DNA of 64,000 nucleotides from an uncultured Croceicoccus sp. (GCF_947496385.1 NZ_CANMCP010000002.1:124001-188000); one strand, 5' to 3'. Positions 16,304 to 25,426 are shown, counted from the stretch's first letter. A program made the numbers and translations. Notes: generated from the letters alone by a model not told the origin.

Positions 16304-16585
16304 ATGGAAATCGAGACCATCCGGCATAAAGCGCTTCGCAAATTCGTCGAAACCGGCAAGGCGAAAGGCCTGATCGAACCCGCGCGTATCCGCGATATGA
16401 TCGCCTTTATTCTTGCGGCAACCGATTTCGATGCCTTGGGTACGCCGCCGAATTTCGGTTTCCACCCGCTGACTGGAGACCGGGCGGGCACCTTCGCGCT
16501 GACGGTGACCCGCAATTGGCGCATGACTTTCATCAAAACCGGTGCCGACAGCATCGCCGATCTCGATCTGGAGGATTATCACTGA
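16304..16585 (+). CDS. HigB-type (RelE superfamily) toxin
   Basis: 93 residues. The pattern ETIRHKALRKFVETGKAKGL, then a C-terminal FALTVTRNWRMTFIKTG is typical of ribosome-dependent mRNA endonucleases of the HigB/RelE type, with R and W of NWRMTF near the expected active site. It overlaps the antitoxin gene by the ATGA arrangement, with toxin first, the order that marks higBA modules. It lies among phage late genes as a self-regulated cassette. Confidence 0.9.
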   Translation: MEIETIRHKALRKFVETGKAKGLIEPARIRDMIAFILAATDFDALGTPPNFGFHPLTGDRAGTFALTVTRNWRMTFIKTGADSIADLDLEDYH

Positions 16586-16887
16586 TGGCTATCAAGATTC
16601 ACCCCTCGATCTTCGTCCATCCCGGCCCCTGGCTGGCGCGCAACGCGATCGAACCCTACAAGATGACCACGACCGCCGCCGCAGAGCATCTGGGCGTCAC
16701 TCGCGCAGCGCTGAGCGCCCTATTGAACGGTCGCGCGGCCTTGTCGGCGACGATGGCTTTGCGGTTCGAAAAGGCGTTCGGCCTGTCGGCGGAAACTTTG
16801 CTGCGCATGCAGATTTCGTATGACCTAGCACAAGCGGAGGAACGCCGAGATGATCTGGCCGTCGCACGCTTGCCTATGCCTGCCTAG
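16585..16887 (+). CDS. HigA-type XRE antitoxin
   Basis: 100 residues with an XRE helix-turn-helix (about 28-60, TAAEHLGVTRAALSALLNGR) of the HigA/VapI family. It should bind HigB to neutralise it and repress the shared promoter. ATG 16585 overlaps the toxin stop. Translation is probably coupled. The late promoter for the baseplate operon starts 18 bp after its stop, so the module ends cleanly there. Confidence 0.9.
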   Translation: MAIKIHPSIFVHPGPWLARNAIEPYKMTTTAAAEHLGVTRAALSALLNGRAALSATMALRFEKAFGLSAETLLRMQISYDLAQAEERRDDLAVARLPMPA

Positions 16888-16904
16888 ACCGAAGACGCCC
16901 GCTC

Positions 16905-16929
16905 TGTTGTAAACCGCCCCCCTACAACA
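16905..16929 (+). promoter_or_regulatory. Late promoter activator site (Ogr-type) 2
   Basis: TGTTGT-N13-ACAACA, same spacing as the sites at 8243 and 27881. The centre is 59 bp before the gpJ start codon. A GATAGCT element at 16962-16968 could be the -10; the sequence TAGCTGGCG-CCATG around the gpJ start is shared with the terminase start, which suggests a conserved initiation region. Confidence 0.8.
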
Positions 16930-16975
16930 ACAGCCGCTCGCCGCCCCTGCCATCCCTGCGCGATAGCTGGCGGCC

Positions 16976-17860
16976 ATGCCCGCCTCGCCATCTTCCAACG
17001 CACTCGACCTGTCCGCCCTGCCCGCGCCCGACACGCTGGCGGCACAGGATTTCGAGGCGATCCTCGGCGACGCGATCGCCGATCTGCAGGCACGCTGGCC
17101 GCAGTTCGACACGCCGGTAGACAGCGATCCGGCGGTCAAGCTGCTGCAGGTGGTGGCATGGCGCGAACTGCTCACCCGTCACGCGATCGACGATGCCGCG
17201 CGCTCGACCATGCTGGCCTATGCGCGCGGCGGCAATCTCGACCAGATCGGCGCGCTGCTCGGCGTTTCGCGGCGCATGCTTTCCGCCGCCACGGCCACCG
17301 AACCGGCGGTCATGGAAAGCGATGACGAGCTGCGCGCCCGCATCCAGCTTGCGCCCGAGGCTCTGCCCCATGCCGGCGTCACCGGTGGCTTCTATCGCGC
17401 GCGTGCGCTGGGAATCGCGCCGGCGCTGAAGGATGTTGCCGCGATCAATCGCGGCGGCGGGCGTGTCGATATCATCCTCCTCGGCCGCGATGGCGATGGC
17501 GACGTGCCCGCCGATATTGTCGCCGATGTCGCCGCTGCCTTTGCCGAGGATGACGCGGTGCAGCTCACCGATATCGTCTCGGTGCGCGGTGCGACGATTC
17601 TGCCCTATGATGCGGAGATCCGCCTCACCATTGCGCGCGGTCCAGATCCGACGCTGGTGCGCATCGAGGCGGAACGCGCGGTGCGCGCCTATGCCTCACG
17701 ACGCCACGCGATCGGCCGTACCGTCTACGCGCAGCAACTGGCTGCCGTTGCCAGCGTCGGCGGCGTCGAACATGCGACTTGCCCGCTGGCCGATATCGTC
17801 CCTGGCGACGCCGGTGCGGCCTGGCTGCGTAACCTCATGATTACGGTCGACCGGGCATGA
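16976..17860 (+). CDS. Baseplate assembly protein J, P2 gpJ-like
   Basis: 294 residues of the Baseplate_J family, forming the outer edge of the baseplate. Characteristic segments include LPAPDTLAAQDFEAILGD, VKLLQVVAWRELLTRHAID, YARGGNLDQIGALLGV and ESDDELRARIQLAPEAL, then DVAAINRGGGRVDIILLG. It is the first gene after the second late site, with no clear Shine-Dalgarno. Unlike P2, genes V and W are not upstream but in the next operon. Confidence 0.95.
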   Translation: MPASPSSNALDLSALPAPDTLAAQDFEAILGDAIADLQARWPQFDTPVDSDPAVKLLQVVAWRELLTRHAIDDAARSTMLAYARGGNLDQIGALLGVSRRMLSAATATEPAVMESDDELRARIQLAPEALPHAGVTGGFYRARALGIAPALKDVAAINRGGGRVDIILLGRDGDGDVPADIVADVAAAFAEDDAVQLTDIVSVRGATILPYDAEIRLTIARGPDPTLVRIEAERAVRAYASRRHAIGRTVYAQQLAAVASVGGVEHATCPLADIVPGDAGAAWLRNLMITVDRA

Positions 17861-19188
17861 TCGGCACGGCCCAGATAGCCGGCCCGCTGCTGCCGCCGAA
17901 CGCGAGCGGCTTCGAACGCGCGTTCGAAGATGCAACCGCCGCGCGCGCCGCGCTGCCTGTCCATCTCGTCCGCGACGTGATGGATCCGGATCGCTGCCCG
18001 GCGGATTACCTAGGTTTCCTCGCGTGGCATTATTCCATCGACCTGTGGGATGATGCCTGGCCCGAGGCGAAGAAGCGCAATGTCTGCCGCCATGCGCTCG
18101 CCCTGCACCGAGGCAAGACGACGCTTGCCGGCATTCGCGCCCATCTCGATCTCGTCGATGTAAAGCTGGTGCGCGCGATCCGCCCGCCGGCACGCGGCTT
18201 CCTGCGCGGCGCGATGAGCGAGGCACAGCGTGGCGCATGGCGGGCCGACCTACCTCAGATCCGGCTCTACCCTTTCGCGCACCGTGGCATCGCTCCGCGC
18301 GCCCATGGCTTCTACACCGGGCCGGGTGCGCGGCGGCAATTCCACGGCGGCGGCAGCTTCGCCGAGGTCACTCTCGCGATCGGCACTGGCGACGGCATCG
18401 CCCTGGGCGGCCTTTCCGGCGAGGCGCGCTCGATCGATGCCCCGGCGAAGCCCGTCGCATTCCATCGCCACTCGCGCGGACCGATGCTCTACGGTCGCCG
18501 TGCCACTTTCTATGACCGCGGCGAAGAGCAAGACATCACCTTCGCCGATATCGAGGGCGGCACCATCACCCGCGTCTTTCTGGCCAACGCGCGCTCACGC
18601 CGCAGCTGGCATGGCAAAGGGCATGGGACAGGATTCCTCACCCATAGCCGCGCCGAACTTGGCATCGTCACCATGCGCGCTGACGCCGATGCACAGGCAC
18701 TGGCCGCGACGCGCGGCATGGCACCGGTCGACGTCCGACCGCAACGCATCGCGCAGCCCCGCATCGCGCCTGCACCCCGCGCCTTCTTCGGGCGGCAGCA
18801 TCACGGCCGCATCGGCTTCCTCATGCGCAGCGCCGCGCCGCTGTTCCTCTATGACCGCATCGCCCTCCACGCGCCGGGCCGCATGGGCGCGCGGCGCCGC
18901 GCCCTGTCCTGGCACGGACACGGGCGCTTCGGCATCGATCCCTATTCGGCCGAGCTGAAGCTCGCCGTGCCCATGCACCGCCCCCGCCGCCGCTCGGGCC
19001 GCTGGCACCGCGCCGGCTTTCGCAAGGCGGCCGACATGACCGCGCTTGCAAAGGCGATCGAGGCCGTCGGCGTCTCCAGGGCGCTCCGGGATACGATCCG
19101 CCTCGACACCACCAATCATCGCCGCGCCGCCTTCGCCAGCGACCTGCGCTTCGGCGACTTCACCTTCGGCCAGCTCAGAAAGGTCTAA
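17857..19188 (+). CDS. Tail protein I (gpI-like) with long basic C-terminal extension
   Basis: 443 residues. The first 190 or so match the P2 gpI tail protein family (LPPNASGFERAFEDAT, VMDPDRCPADYLGFLAWHYS, WDDAWPEAKKRNVCRHAL, HRGKTTLAGIRAHLDLV). P2 gpI itself is about 176 residues, so some 250 residues are extra. The extension is rich in His, Arg and Gly and contains loose repeats (SWHGKGHGTGF, RQHHGRIGF, SWHGHGRFG, GRWHRAGFRKA). It may be a built-in receptor-binding or fibre-attachment region. Overlaps gpJ by 4 bp. Confidence 0.88.
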   Translation: MIGTAQIAGPLLPPNASGFERAFEDATAARAALPVHLVRDVMDPDRCPADYLGFLAWHYSIDLWDDAWPEAKKRNVCRHALALHRGKTTLAGIRAHLDLVDVKLVRAIRPPARGFLRGAMSEAQRGAWRADLPQIRLYPFAHRGIAPRAHGFYTGPGARRQFHGGGSFAEVTLAIGTGDGIALGGLSGEARSIDAPAKPVAFHRHSRGPMLYGRRATFYDRGEEQDITFADIEGGTITRVFLANARSRRSWHGKGHGTGFLTHSRAELGIVTMRADADAQALAATRGMAPVDVRPQRIAQPRIAPAPRAFFGRQHHGRIGFLMRSAAPLFLYDRIALHAPGRMGARRRALSWHGHGRFGIDPYSAELKLAVPMHRPRRRSGRWHRAGFRKAADMTALAKAIEAVGVSRALRDTIRLDTTNHRRAAFASDLRFGDFTFGQLRKV

Positions 19189-19189
19189 C

Positions 19190-21436
19190 ATGGAACGCCG
19201 CACGATCTTCCGCGACGGGATGGACAACGATCCCGCCGACTACAACAATCTGCAGGATTTCGCGCAGAGCTCGTTCGACCATATCGTGGCCGATGCGGTC
19301 ACGCCGGAACGCAAGTTTGCAGGGTTCAAGGCCGCCGCCACCGGTGTCACCACCGTCACCGTACAGCCGGGCCGGCTCTATTCTGGCGGCAAGGTGTTCG
19401 ACCGCGCCGCCGCGTTCGAGAAGGACTTCACCACCTCCCTGCCGCTCGCGACCCGCAAGATCGTCAGCCTCGTCGCATGGGGACAGGAAGTCGAGACCGA
19501 CCAGCGCCCGCGCGAGTTCCTGATCAACGAGGAAACCGGCGCATCCGAACCGCGCGTCGTCGCCATGGAGCGCGCGCGTATCGCCAATATCAACACGGTC
19601 GCGGGCGAAGAAAACGCGGACCCGACCGCGCCGATCGTCGGCGCCGATGTCACCGTCGTCGCCCAGATCGTGCTTACCCCCGCTGGCATCGAAAGCGTCA
19701 CGATGAATGCGGCCAATGCGCTCGACAGCGTGCAATCCTTGAGCGGCCGCACCGCGCGGATTGAGGATTTCCGCGCCCGCGCCGAACCGCAGATCGGCTC
19801 GCTCGCCTCCGACATCTCCGCCCTGGCGAAGGGGCAGCGCGGTCTCGTCGGCGCCGATACCTATGGCCGCTCGCTGCTACGCCTCGCAACGCTCGAGGAA
19901 GAGGTCGGCATTCCCACGGCCGCCGTCGATTCCGCCGCCGATTTCTTCCTCGATGAGGAAAGCACCGACACCGCCTTTGCCGGTTACGATGCCATGGTCG
20001 AGGATGGCGTGCGCTTCCCCAATGCCAGCACTGCCAAGAGCGAGTTGCAGATCTTCGATGCTCTCAATCCTCGCGCCCGGCTTGTCGGCGGTACGCTGTT
20101 CCCGGCCTACAACCGCGTAAAGCGCTTTGCGCTGACGAAGCGATCGGGCGAGGTGCAGGTCTCGACCTATTCCTACGGCACCTATGATTTGGTGCAGAAG
20201 AAATCGACCCGCTCCCGCCTGCGCACGGGGCCGAAGCGAACGGTCAGCACGAGCTCGATCTGGTGGCAGTCGGGCAAACAAACCGACAATTTCCTTTTCG
20301 AAAAGGACGGCGAGAAATTCGTCGTCTACAATGGCTTCGACGTGCGCGGGGGGCGCGCGACGACTGCCCGCATCGCCCAGTTCTGGGGCGATCGCGTCGA
20401 AGAACCCTATTGGGAAACGGTCAAGGTGCCCCATGTCGCGCAAGGCGCGCAGGTGGCCGAGACCTGGCTGCAGGCGAATGACATGTGGCTCGACGCTGTC
20501 GGCCTCACCTTCACTCGCCTCGCTGCGGCCGGGTCTGTCACCGTCGCCATTTGCGAAACCGATCGCGGCCTGCCGCTGCTCGACAAGGTGATTTCCAAGA
20601 CCACGATCGAGCGCGCCGACCTCAAGCTGAACGAAGAGACGATTGTGCCAGTGCAGCCTGTCTTCCTTTCGGGCGGCAGCAGCTATGCGATGGTCATCAT
20701 CACCTCGGCCGATCACTGGCTCGCCACCGTCCAGGGCAGCGAATATCCGCAAGGCACGTTCTTCTATGTCATCGACGGCGTGTTTCAGCAGGGCGATACC
20801 TCGCGCGATATCATGTTCTCGCTCCATGCCGCCGACTTCGGCGCATCGCGGGCCGTCATCGATCTGCAACCGCTGCAGCTGGCGGGCGGGATCTCCGACA
20901 TCGATATCCTCACCGAAAGCATCGTGCCCGGCGCATGTCAGCTCACATACGAAGTGCAGATCGCCAATGCCTGGCATCCGCTCGATCCTTCGCTGGACCT
21001 GACGCCGGGCGGCGTAACCTCGCCGCTGCTTCCCCTGCGCGTCGTGATGAACGGCACACCCGATGTCATGCCCGCCCTCACCCTCACCGGCTCGCAGGTA
21101 AAGGTGTCCTCGTCCAAGACCAGCCTCCTGCATGTCTCGAAGCCGCGCCCCCTGCCCGGCGCAGGATCGTCCACGGTGCGCGTCATCGCCCGCCTCGAAT
21201 ATTTCGACGAGGCCGCACACGATGCCGGCTGCACCCTGCTGACGGGCGCTGGCTATGCGACGACGCGCACCGCGAATTCTTACGTCGATCGCATCGCCGA
21301 GGATGGCGCGATCGAGCGGACGTGGATCTTCGATCTCGGCAGTGCGGTCACGTCCTACCGCATTCGCCTGACCGGCGCGGCCGCCAATCCGCTCGACCTG
21401 TTCCACATCGCCACCCGCAAGGATTACGCGCTTTAA
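19190..21436 (+). CDS. Large baseplate/tail-fibre structural protein
   Basis: 748 residues, the position of P2 tail fibre H but not obviously related to H. The N-terminus (TIFRDGMDNDPADYNNLQDF, SSFDHIVADAV) suggests a baseplate-attached phage structural protein; the central part is beta-rich (ETWLQANDMWLDAVGLTF, VSGGSSYAM-like segments) and the C-terminal third has repeated beta-sandwich character with an ending RTWIFDLGSAVTSYRIRLT. It starts 2 bases after the gpI stop. A role in receptor contact or as a fibre adaptor is inferred from order. Confidence 0.75.
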   Translation: MERRTIFRDGMDNDPADYNNLQDFAQSSFDHIVADAVTPERKFAGFKAAATGVTTVTVQPGRLYSGGKVFDRAAAFEKDFTTSLPLATRKIVSLVAWGQEVETDQRPREFLINEETGASEPRVVAMERARIANINTVAGEENADPTAPIVGADVTVVAQIVLTPAGIESVTMNAANALDSVQSLSGRTARIEDFRARAEPQIGSLASDISALAKGQRGLVGADTYGRSLLRLATLEEEVGIPTAAVDSAADFFLDEESTDTAFAGYDAMVEDGVRFPNASTAKSELQIFDALNPRARLVGGTLFPAYNRVKRFALTKRSGEVQVSTYSYGTYDLVQKKSTRSRLRTGPKRTVSTSSIWWQSGKQTDNFLFEKDGEKFVVYNGFDVRGGRATTARIAQFWGDRVEEPYWETVKVPHVAQGAQVAETWLQANDMWLDAVGLTFTRLAAAGSVTVAICETDRGLPLLDKVISKTTIERADLKLNEETIVPVQPVFLSGGSSYAMVIITSADHWLATVQGSEYPQGTFFYVIDGVFQQGDTSRDIMFSLHAADFGASRAVIDLQPLQLAGGISDIDILTESIVPGACQLTYEVQIANAWHPLDPSLDLTPGGVTSPLLPLRVVMNGTPDVMPALTLTGSQVKVSSSKTSLLHVSKPRPLPGAGSSTVRVIARLEYFDEAAHDAGCTLLTGAGYATTRTANSYVDRIAEDGAIERTWIFDLGSAVTSYRIRLTGAAANPLDLFHIATRKDYAL

Positions 21437-21448
21437 GGAGACCGGCCG

Positions 21449-21619
21449 ATGGCCAACACCTATCAGAAATCGTCGTCGGGCTTTTACAGGGTCGGCTTGT
21501 CAAAGCCCTTCGAACGCCGCGGCTTCATCTACAAGCCGGGCGCGAAGATTGCCGTCGATCAGGAACTGCTCGATGCAATGATCGCGGATGGGGCGGTGGA
21601 CGATGTCACTCCCCTCTGA
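21449..21619 (+). CDS. Small tail-region protein
   Basis: 56 residues, AAGGAG 8 bases before ATG 21449. Sequence SSSGFYRVGLSKPFERRGF, IYKPGAKIAVDQELLDAM. The codon use fits its neighbours and the end overlaps the next gene by 17 bases. It is probably a real structural or assembly accessory protein; no family is recognised. Confidence 0.55.
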   Translation: MANTYQKSSSGFYRVGLSKPFERRGFIYKPGAKIAVDQELLDAMIADGAVDDVTPL

Positions 21620-22322
21620 GATCGACTTCGCGGCTGACCCGGCTGCATCGCCTGAGCGCATGAACCGCATGTCGGGCTATTTTCTTGCCCGGCTCCGCGC
21701 GCTCGAAGCGCTGCAGCCCGATCTCGCGGCCGTCATCAACGAGCTGCGCACCATCGGCTTCGAACGGCTGACCGAGGCGCTGCAGCCGATCTTCGAGCAG
21801 GTGCTCGCGATCGAAAGTGAAGTGCGTGCGCTCGAGGAACGGTTGCGCGAGGAAGGCGCGTTCGATCCGCTACTGGTCAAGGATGCCAACCTTGGCGACC
21901 TCGTCGACGTGGCGGCCGCGCGCGCCAATCTCGGTCTCGGTTCGGCTGCGCTGGCCAAGGCAACCGATTTTGCCAGGCCCGATCTGTCGAACGTCGCCGC
22001 CGACCTGCGCACGAATCTGGGTTCGGTCTCGCTGCTGTCGGCGCCTGCGACCAGCGCGCTCGACTTTGCCAAGGCGCAGGTGTTCCGCATCAATGTCGCC
22101 TCCGACATTGCCATCACCTTTGCCAATCCGCCGGCGGCGGACCGCGCGCTCACTGCTGTCGTTCACCTGTCGGGCGCCAGCCTTGCGACCCGCATGATCA
22201 GCTGGCCCGCGCCGGTAACCTGGTCGGACGGCGCCGCCCCCGTGATCGAGGGCACCGAAATGTGCATCGTCCTGTTCTGGACCGGCGCCAAATGGCTGGG
22301 CACCGTGGGGCCGCGTGCATGA
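21603..22322 (+). CDS. Tail fibre-type protein
   Basis: 239 residues beginning MSLPSEIDFAADPAASPERM. A helical N-terminal half with heptads (about 20-90) is followed by repeated segments of the type ARANLGLGSAALAKATDF, seen in trimeric fibre shafts, and a C-terminal beta domain (VFRINVASDIAITFANPPA to KWLGTVGPRA) that resembles fibre heads. ATG 21588 is an alternative start. It is encoded between the large baseplate protein and the glycine-rich tip. Confidence 0.7.
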   Translation: MSLPSEIDFAADPAASPERMNRMSGYFLARLRALEALQPDLAAVINELRTIGFERLTEALQPIFEQVLAIESEVRALEERLREEGAFDPLLVKDANLGDLVDVAAARANLGLGSAALAKATDFARPDLSNVAADLRTNLGSVSLLSAPATSALDFAKAQVFRINVASDIAITFANPPAADRALTAVVHLSGASLATRMISWPAPVTWSDGAAPVIEGTEMCIVLFWTGAKWLGTVGPRA

Positions 22323-23185
22323 TCGAGATGTTGTTGGCGACGGGCACGCCCCCAAGTGGGGAAGCTGTTTTTACGGCGGCTTCTCTATCCCGGCAATGGA
22401 CGGTTCCGGAAGGAGTGCGCAGAATTTCCGTTGTCATGATTGGCGGGGGCGCCGGGGGCTACTGCGGCCCTTATCTCAAGGGCGGCGGGGGCGGCGGCCT
22501 GTTGTGGCACAATGATCTTCCGGTAACGCCCGGCGAGGTTCTGACCATCAATGTCGGAAGAGGCGGTCCGACCGACTACGGAACATCAGCCACGTATAAC
22601 GCTACTCGTTCGGCCGGAGGTGAAACATCCCTGCGCCAGAACGGTCAGCGCATTTTATATGCGACCGGCGGATATGGGACATCCGGCGGCACAAATGGCG
22701 CCACTGCCGGCGTTGCCGGTGCCTCTGGCGGCGGCTCTGGCGGGAGCGCCAGTTCCGGCGGCGGCGGCGCCGGCGGCTATTCCGGGAATGGTGGCGATGG
22801 CGGATCATCGGGAACGCAGTCAAGGCCGGGCACAGGAACAGCGGGCAGCGGAGGCGGCGGCGGCGGCGGCGGCGGTCACTACGGCAGTGTGTATTCTGCC
22901 GGCGGCGGCGGTGTTGGCCTGTATGGTGAAGGCGCGTCGGGGATCGGGGGCTCCGACACCGCCGCGCCGGGCGGCGGTGGATCGGGCGGTGAAAAAGGCG
23001 GTGCTGGTTCGTCGCGCGGCGGCGCAGGCGGCAGGTTCGGCGGCGGCGGCGGTTGCTCCACCAGCAGCAGCGATACCTTCGCTAAGGGCGCGCAGGGCGC
23101 ACTCCGCATCGTTTGGGGTCAGGGACGCGCCTTCCCTTCAACCAAGGTCGATGAAGCTTCCAGCCAGACTGTGGAGATCTATTGA
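22319..23185 (+). CDS. Glycine-rich tail tip/adhesin-like protein
   Basis: 288 residues. After an N-terminal beta part (SRQWTVPEGVRRISVVMIGG) residues about 48-265 are about half glycine, with runs up to nine glycines, serine and tyrosine. It ends GALRIVWGQGRAF, a closing motif seen in phage glycine-rich domain proteins. Such regions can form polyglycine-II sandwiches as in known phage adhesins, which makes receptor binding likely. The low-complexity DNA (GGC repeats) is prone to length change by recombination. ATG 22319 overlaps the previous stop. Confidence 0.8.
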   Translation: MIEMLLATGTPPSGEAVFTAASLSRQWTVPEGVRRISVVMIGGGAGGYCGPYLKGGGGGGLLWHNDLPVTPGEVLTINVGRGGPTDYGTSATYNATRSAGGETSLRQNGQRILYATGGYGTSGGTNGATAGVAGASGGGSGGSASSGGGGAGGYSGNGGDGGSSGTQSRPGTGTAGSGGGGGGGGGHYGSVYSAGGGGVGLYGEGASGIGGSDTAAPGGGGSGGEKGGAGSSRGGAGGRFGGGGGCSTSSSDTFAKGAQGALRIVWGQGRAFPSTKVDEASSQTVEIY

Positions 23186-23805
23186 TGCAGCTTATCCGCA
23201 CCCGCGATCGCCGCTTCCCCTGCACGCTTGCCGATCTGCGCGCCGAGTTTCCTTCCGACAGCTTCCCGCGCGAACCGTCGGAGGCCATGCTCGCAAAGCG
23301 CGGCTATGCGATCGTCCATCCTACGACCCGACCCGACGGCGACGTCGTTGAGGAAGCCGCAGCGCCCGAGCTCGTCTCCGGCCGCTGGCAACAGGCGTGG
23401 ACGGCTCGCGACTTCTCTGACGAAGAGCGCGCACAAATGGCGGAACAGGCGCGCGCCAATTTCGAAGCCGCGCTGATCGCAGAGCGCGAACGCCGCCTCG
23501 CGGCAGGCTTCGATTACGACTTCGGCGATACGCGCGGCACCCATCGAATCGGCACGGCCGAGGCGGACATGCATGCGTGGAGCCGCGACGTCACGCCCTA
23601 CGCGCAGGCACTCGCCGGTACCGGCGATGATACGACCCGCATCGCCATCGTCACCGACACCGGCCCGGCGGCGGTCACCGGGCGCGAATGGCTCGAAGTG
23701 CTGAAGGCGGCCGCTGCCGTTCGGCAACCCATCTATCACCGCTATTTCGAATTGCTCGCAGGCGATCCCGCCATCGACGTCTCGGCCGATGAGAACTGGC
23801 CATGA
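23185..23805 (+). CDS. DUF4376-type tail fibre assembly protein
   Basis: 206 residues. The N-terminal half is variable and rich in charged helix (EERAQMAEQARANFEAALIA). The C-terminal domain has DUF4376 character: RRLAAGFDYDFGDTRGTHRIG, then TGREWLEVLKAAAAVRQPI. Proteins with this domain follow phage fibre genes and are thought to act in fibre assembly or attachment. Start ATG 23185 overlaps the stop of the glycine-rich gene. Confidence 0.8.
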   Translation: MQLIRTRDRRFPCTLADLRAEFPSDSFPREPSEAMLAKRGYAIVHPTTRPDGDVVEEAAAPELVSGRWQQAWTARDFSDEERAQMAEQARANFEAALIAERERRLAAGFDYDFGDTRGTHRIGTAEADMHAWSRDVTPYAQALAGTGDDTTRIAIVTDTGPAAVTGREWLEVLKAAAAVRQPIYHRYFELLAGDPAIDVSADENWP

Positions 23806-24035
23806 CGCGCTGGCTGGTCTCGGTCTGCGGCGCGTGGTCGCAATTCTGGAACGCGGTCTGGCGCGGCAATCGCGACCAGACATTCTCAGGCCGAAGCTGG
23901 GAAGCGAAGCTGCGCGGCATCTGGTGGGGCCGCTTCGCGGTCGCCACCATCGATGCCCTGTTCTTCTTCGAGCCCGACCATTGCCGCGTCAGCTTCGAAA
24001 GCGACGACGAACCCACCTACGCTCGCGAGGATTGA
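23802..24035 (+). CDS. Conserved-looking small phage protein
   Basis: 77 residues rich in tryptophan and phenylalanine (CGAWSQFWNAVWRGNRDQTF, FFFEPDHCRVSF). The composition resembles small proteins found after tail-fibre genes of other phages. It overlaps its upstream neighbour by 4 bp and lies 3 bp before the next gene, so it is within the fibre operon. No function known. Confidence 0.65.
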   Translation: MTRWLVSVCGAWSQFWNAVWRGNRDQTFSGRSWEAKLRGIWWGRFAVATIDALFFFEPDHCRVSFESDDEPTYARED

Positions 24036-24038
24036 GCC

Positions 24039-25424
24039 ATGCCCGAGACCACCCTTGTCCAGAACCTCGACGAGCTGACGGACATCAACGAGGTCGACAG
24101 CCTGCCGATCGGCGTCGGCGCGACCGCGCTACAACGCATGCCGCTCGGCACGCTGCGCGACTGGCTGCTCGCCGGATTGCCAACACCGCGCGATGGGGAG
24201 GACGGCACAGGGTGGCGCGCGGGTAAGGGACCGCCGCCGGCGGAGCTCGGCCGCAATGGCGATTTCTATCTCGATCAGGACGCCGCCGCGATTCATGGCC
24301 CCAAGGTGGAAGGCATCTGGCCCGCCGGCGTACCGCTGAAGGCCAAAACAGATCCGGAATTCATCGGCCAGGTCACGATAACCGTGCCGCCGATCGACAC
24401 GCTCGACAGCGACAGCATCCCTGTTCCGGTGCCGGGCGCAGAACTCGGCGATATCGTGATGGGCTTTGCCGTCTCGACCCCGTTGCTGGGCCTCGTTGCG
24501 ACGCCGCAGATCACCGGCACCGATGAGGCGACGCTGTGGTTGTTCAATCCCACCGGCCGCACGGTCGATCTGGGCTTGTGCACCATCCAGATTACGGCGC
24601 GCAAAGGGGACCGCGATATCCCCGAGGTCGGCCCTGAACTCGCGGCCTTGAGCATCGACCAAACGACGGTCAACGAGGGCGTCGCGGCGATGATCCCGAT
24701 TATCGGCGCTACGCAAGGAAGCGATATCGCGATCGCCGGCGAAAGCCCGGCATGGCTCGCTATCGAGCCGGGCTTTCTGGCCGTCAACGGCGACAGTGTC
24801 GCTGGCGACTATCAGATCACGCTGACCGAGACGCTGGCCGGTTCGCCAAACAGTCCGCGCGACACCGTTGTGAACCTCACGATCGCGGCGGTCAGCACCG
24901 ATCTCGTGACGAATGGGACGTTCGACGGACTGGCACCGTGGAATAGCAACATCCCCGCCAATGTCACGATATCGAACGGTGTTCTGAGCATCCAGCGCAG
25001 CGGGGCCGTCCCCTATGTATTTCAAGCCGTGAACCTGATCGAAGGTCAGCAGTATCGGTTGCAGGTTGATCGGCGCAATCCGAACGGAGATAATTCCGAA
25101 GCTCTCTTCGTGATGAAAGAGACGATTAATCCAAATTCAACGACCTTCGCGTCGCACCCGACCGCATATAACGGTTCCACATGGCGCACGGATTTCATCG
25201 ACTTCACCGCCCGCGCGACGAACGCGGTGCACTTCGTGGTGGGCCGTGAGAACGGATTCGCCCAATTCGATAACGTCTCGATCAAGCCGCTTGCCACACC
25301 GGCCCCCGCTCCTGCCCAGGAGAGCGTGGAGGCCGGCGCCTATTCCATCCAGGCCAACACGCAACCCAACGACAGCGGGACGATGGATGGCGGAGCCTAC
25401 TCAATGAATTATACGGAGAATTGA
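24039..25424 (+). CDS. Tail-fibre/adhesin protein with Ig-like and carbohydrate-binding-like domains
   Basis: 461 residues. The N-terminus (LVQNLDELTDINEVDSLPIG) is a phage fibre-type attachment segment; a GEDGTGWRAGKGPPP stretch follows. A cadherin/Ig-like domain is suggested by VNEGVAAMIPIIGATQGS to GDYQITLTETLAG (about 215-285). The C-terminal domain (VTNGTFDGLAPWNSNI to FAQFDNVSIKPL, about 290-420) has the pattern of CBM4/9-type carbohydrate-binding modules. With the GH16-like protein next door it probably binds surface polysaccharide. Confidence 0.75.
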   Translation: MPETTLVQNLDELTDINEVDSLPIGVGATALQRMPLGTLRDWLLAGLPTPRDGEDGTGWRAGKGPPPAELGRNGDFYLDQDAAAIHGPKVEGIWPAGVPLKAKTDPEFIGQVTITVPPIDTLDSDSIPVPVPGAELGDIVMGFAVSTPLLGLVATPQITGTDEATLWLFNPTGRTVDLGLCTIQITARKGDRDIPEVGPELAALSIDQTTVNEGVAAMIPIIGATQGSDIAIAGESPAWLAIEPGFLAVNGDSVAGDYQITLTETLAGSPNSPRDTVVNLTIAAVSTDLVTNGTFDGLAPWNSNIPANVTISNGVLSIQRSGAVPYVFQAVNLIEGQQYRLQVDRRNPNGDNSEALFVMKETINPNSTTFASHPTAYNGSTWRTDFIDFTARATNAVHFVVGRENGFAQFDNVSIKPLATPAPAPAQESVEAGAYSIQANTQPNDSGTMDGGAYSMNYTEN

Positions 25425-25426
25425 AC

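Noticed and set aside
22700-23080. GGC-rich stretch as a non-coding satellite repeat
   Set aside because: The repeat is in frame, codes for glycine-rich protein with a proper start and closing domain, and is part of the tail operon.
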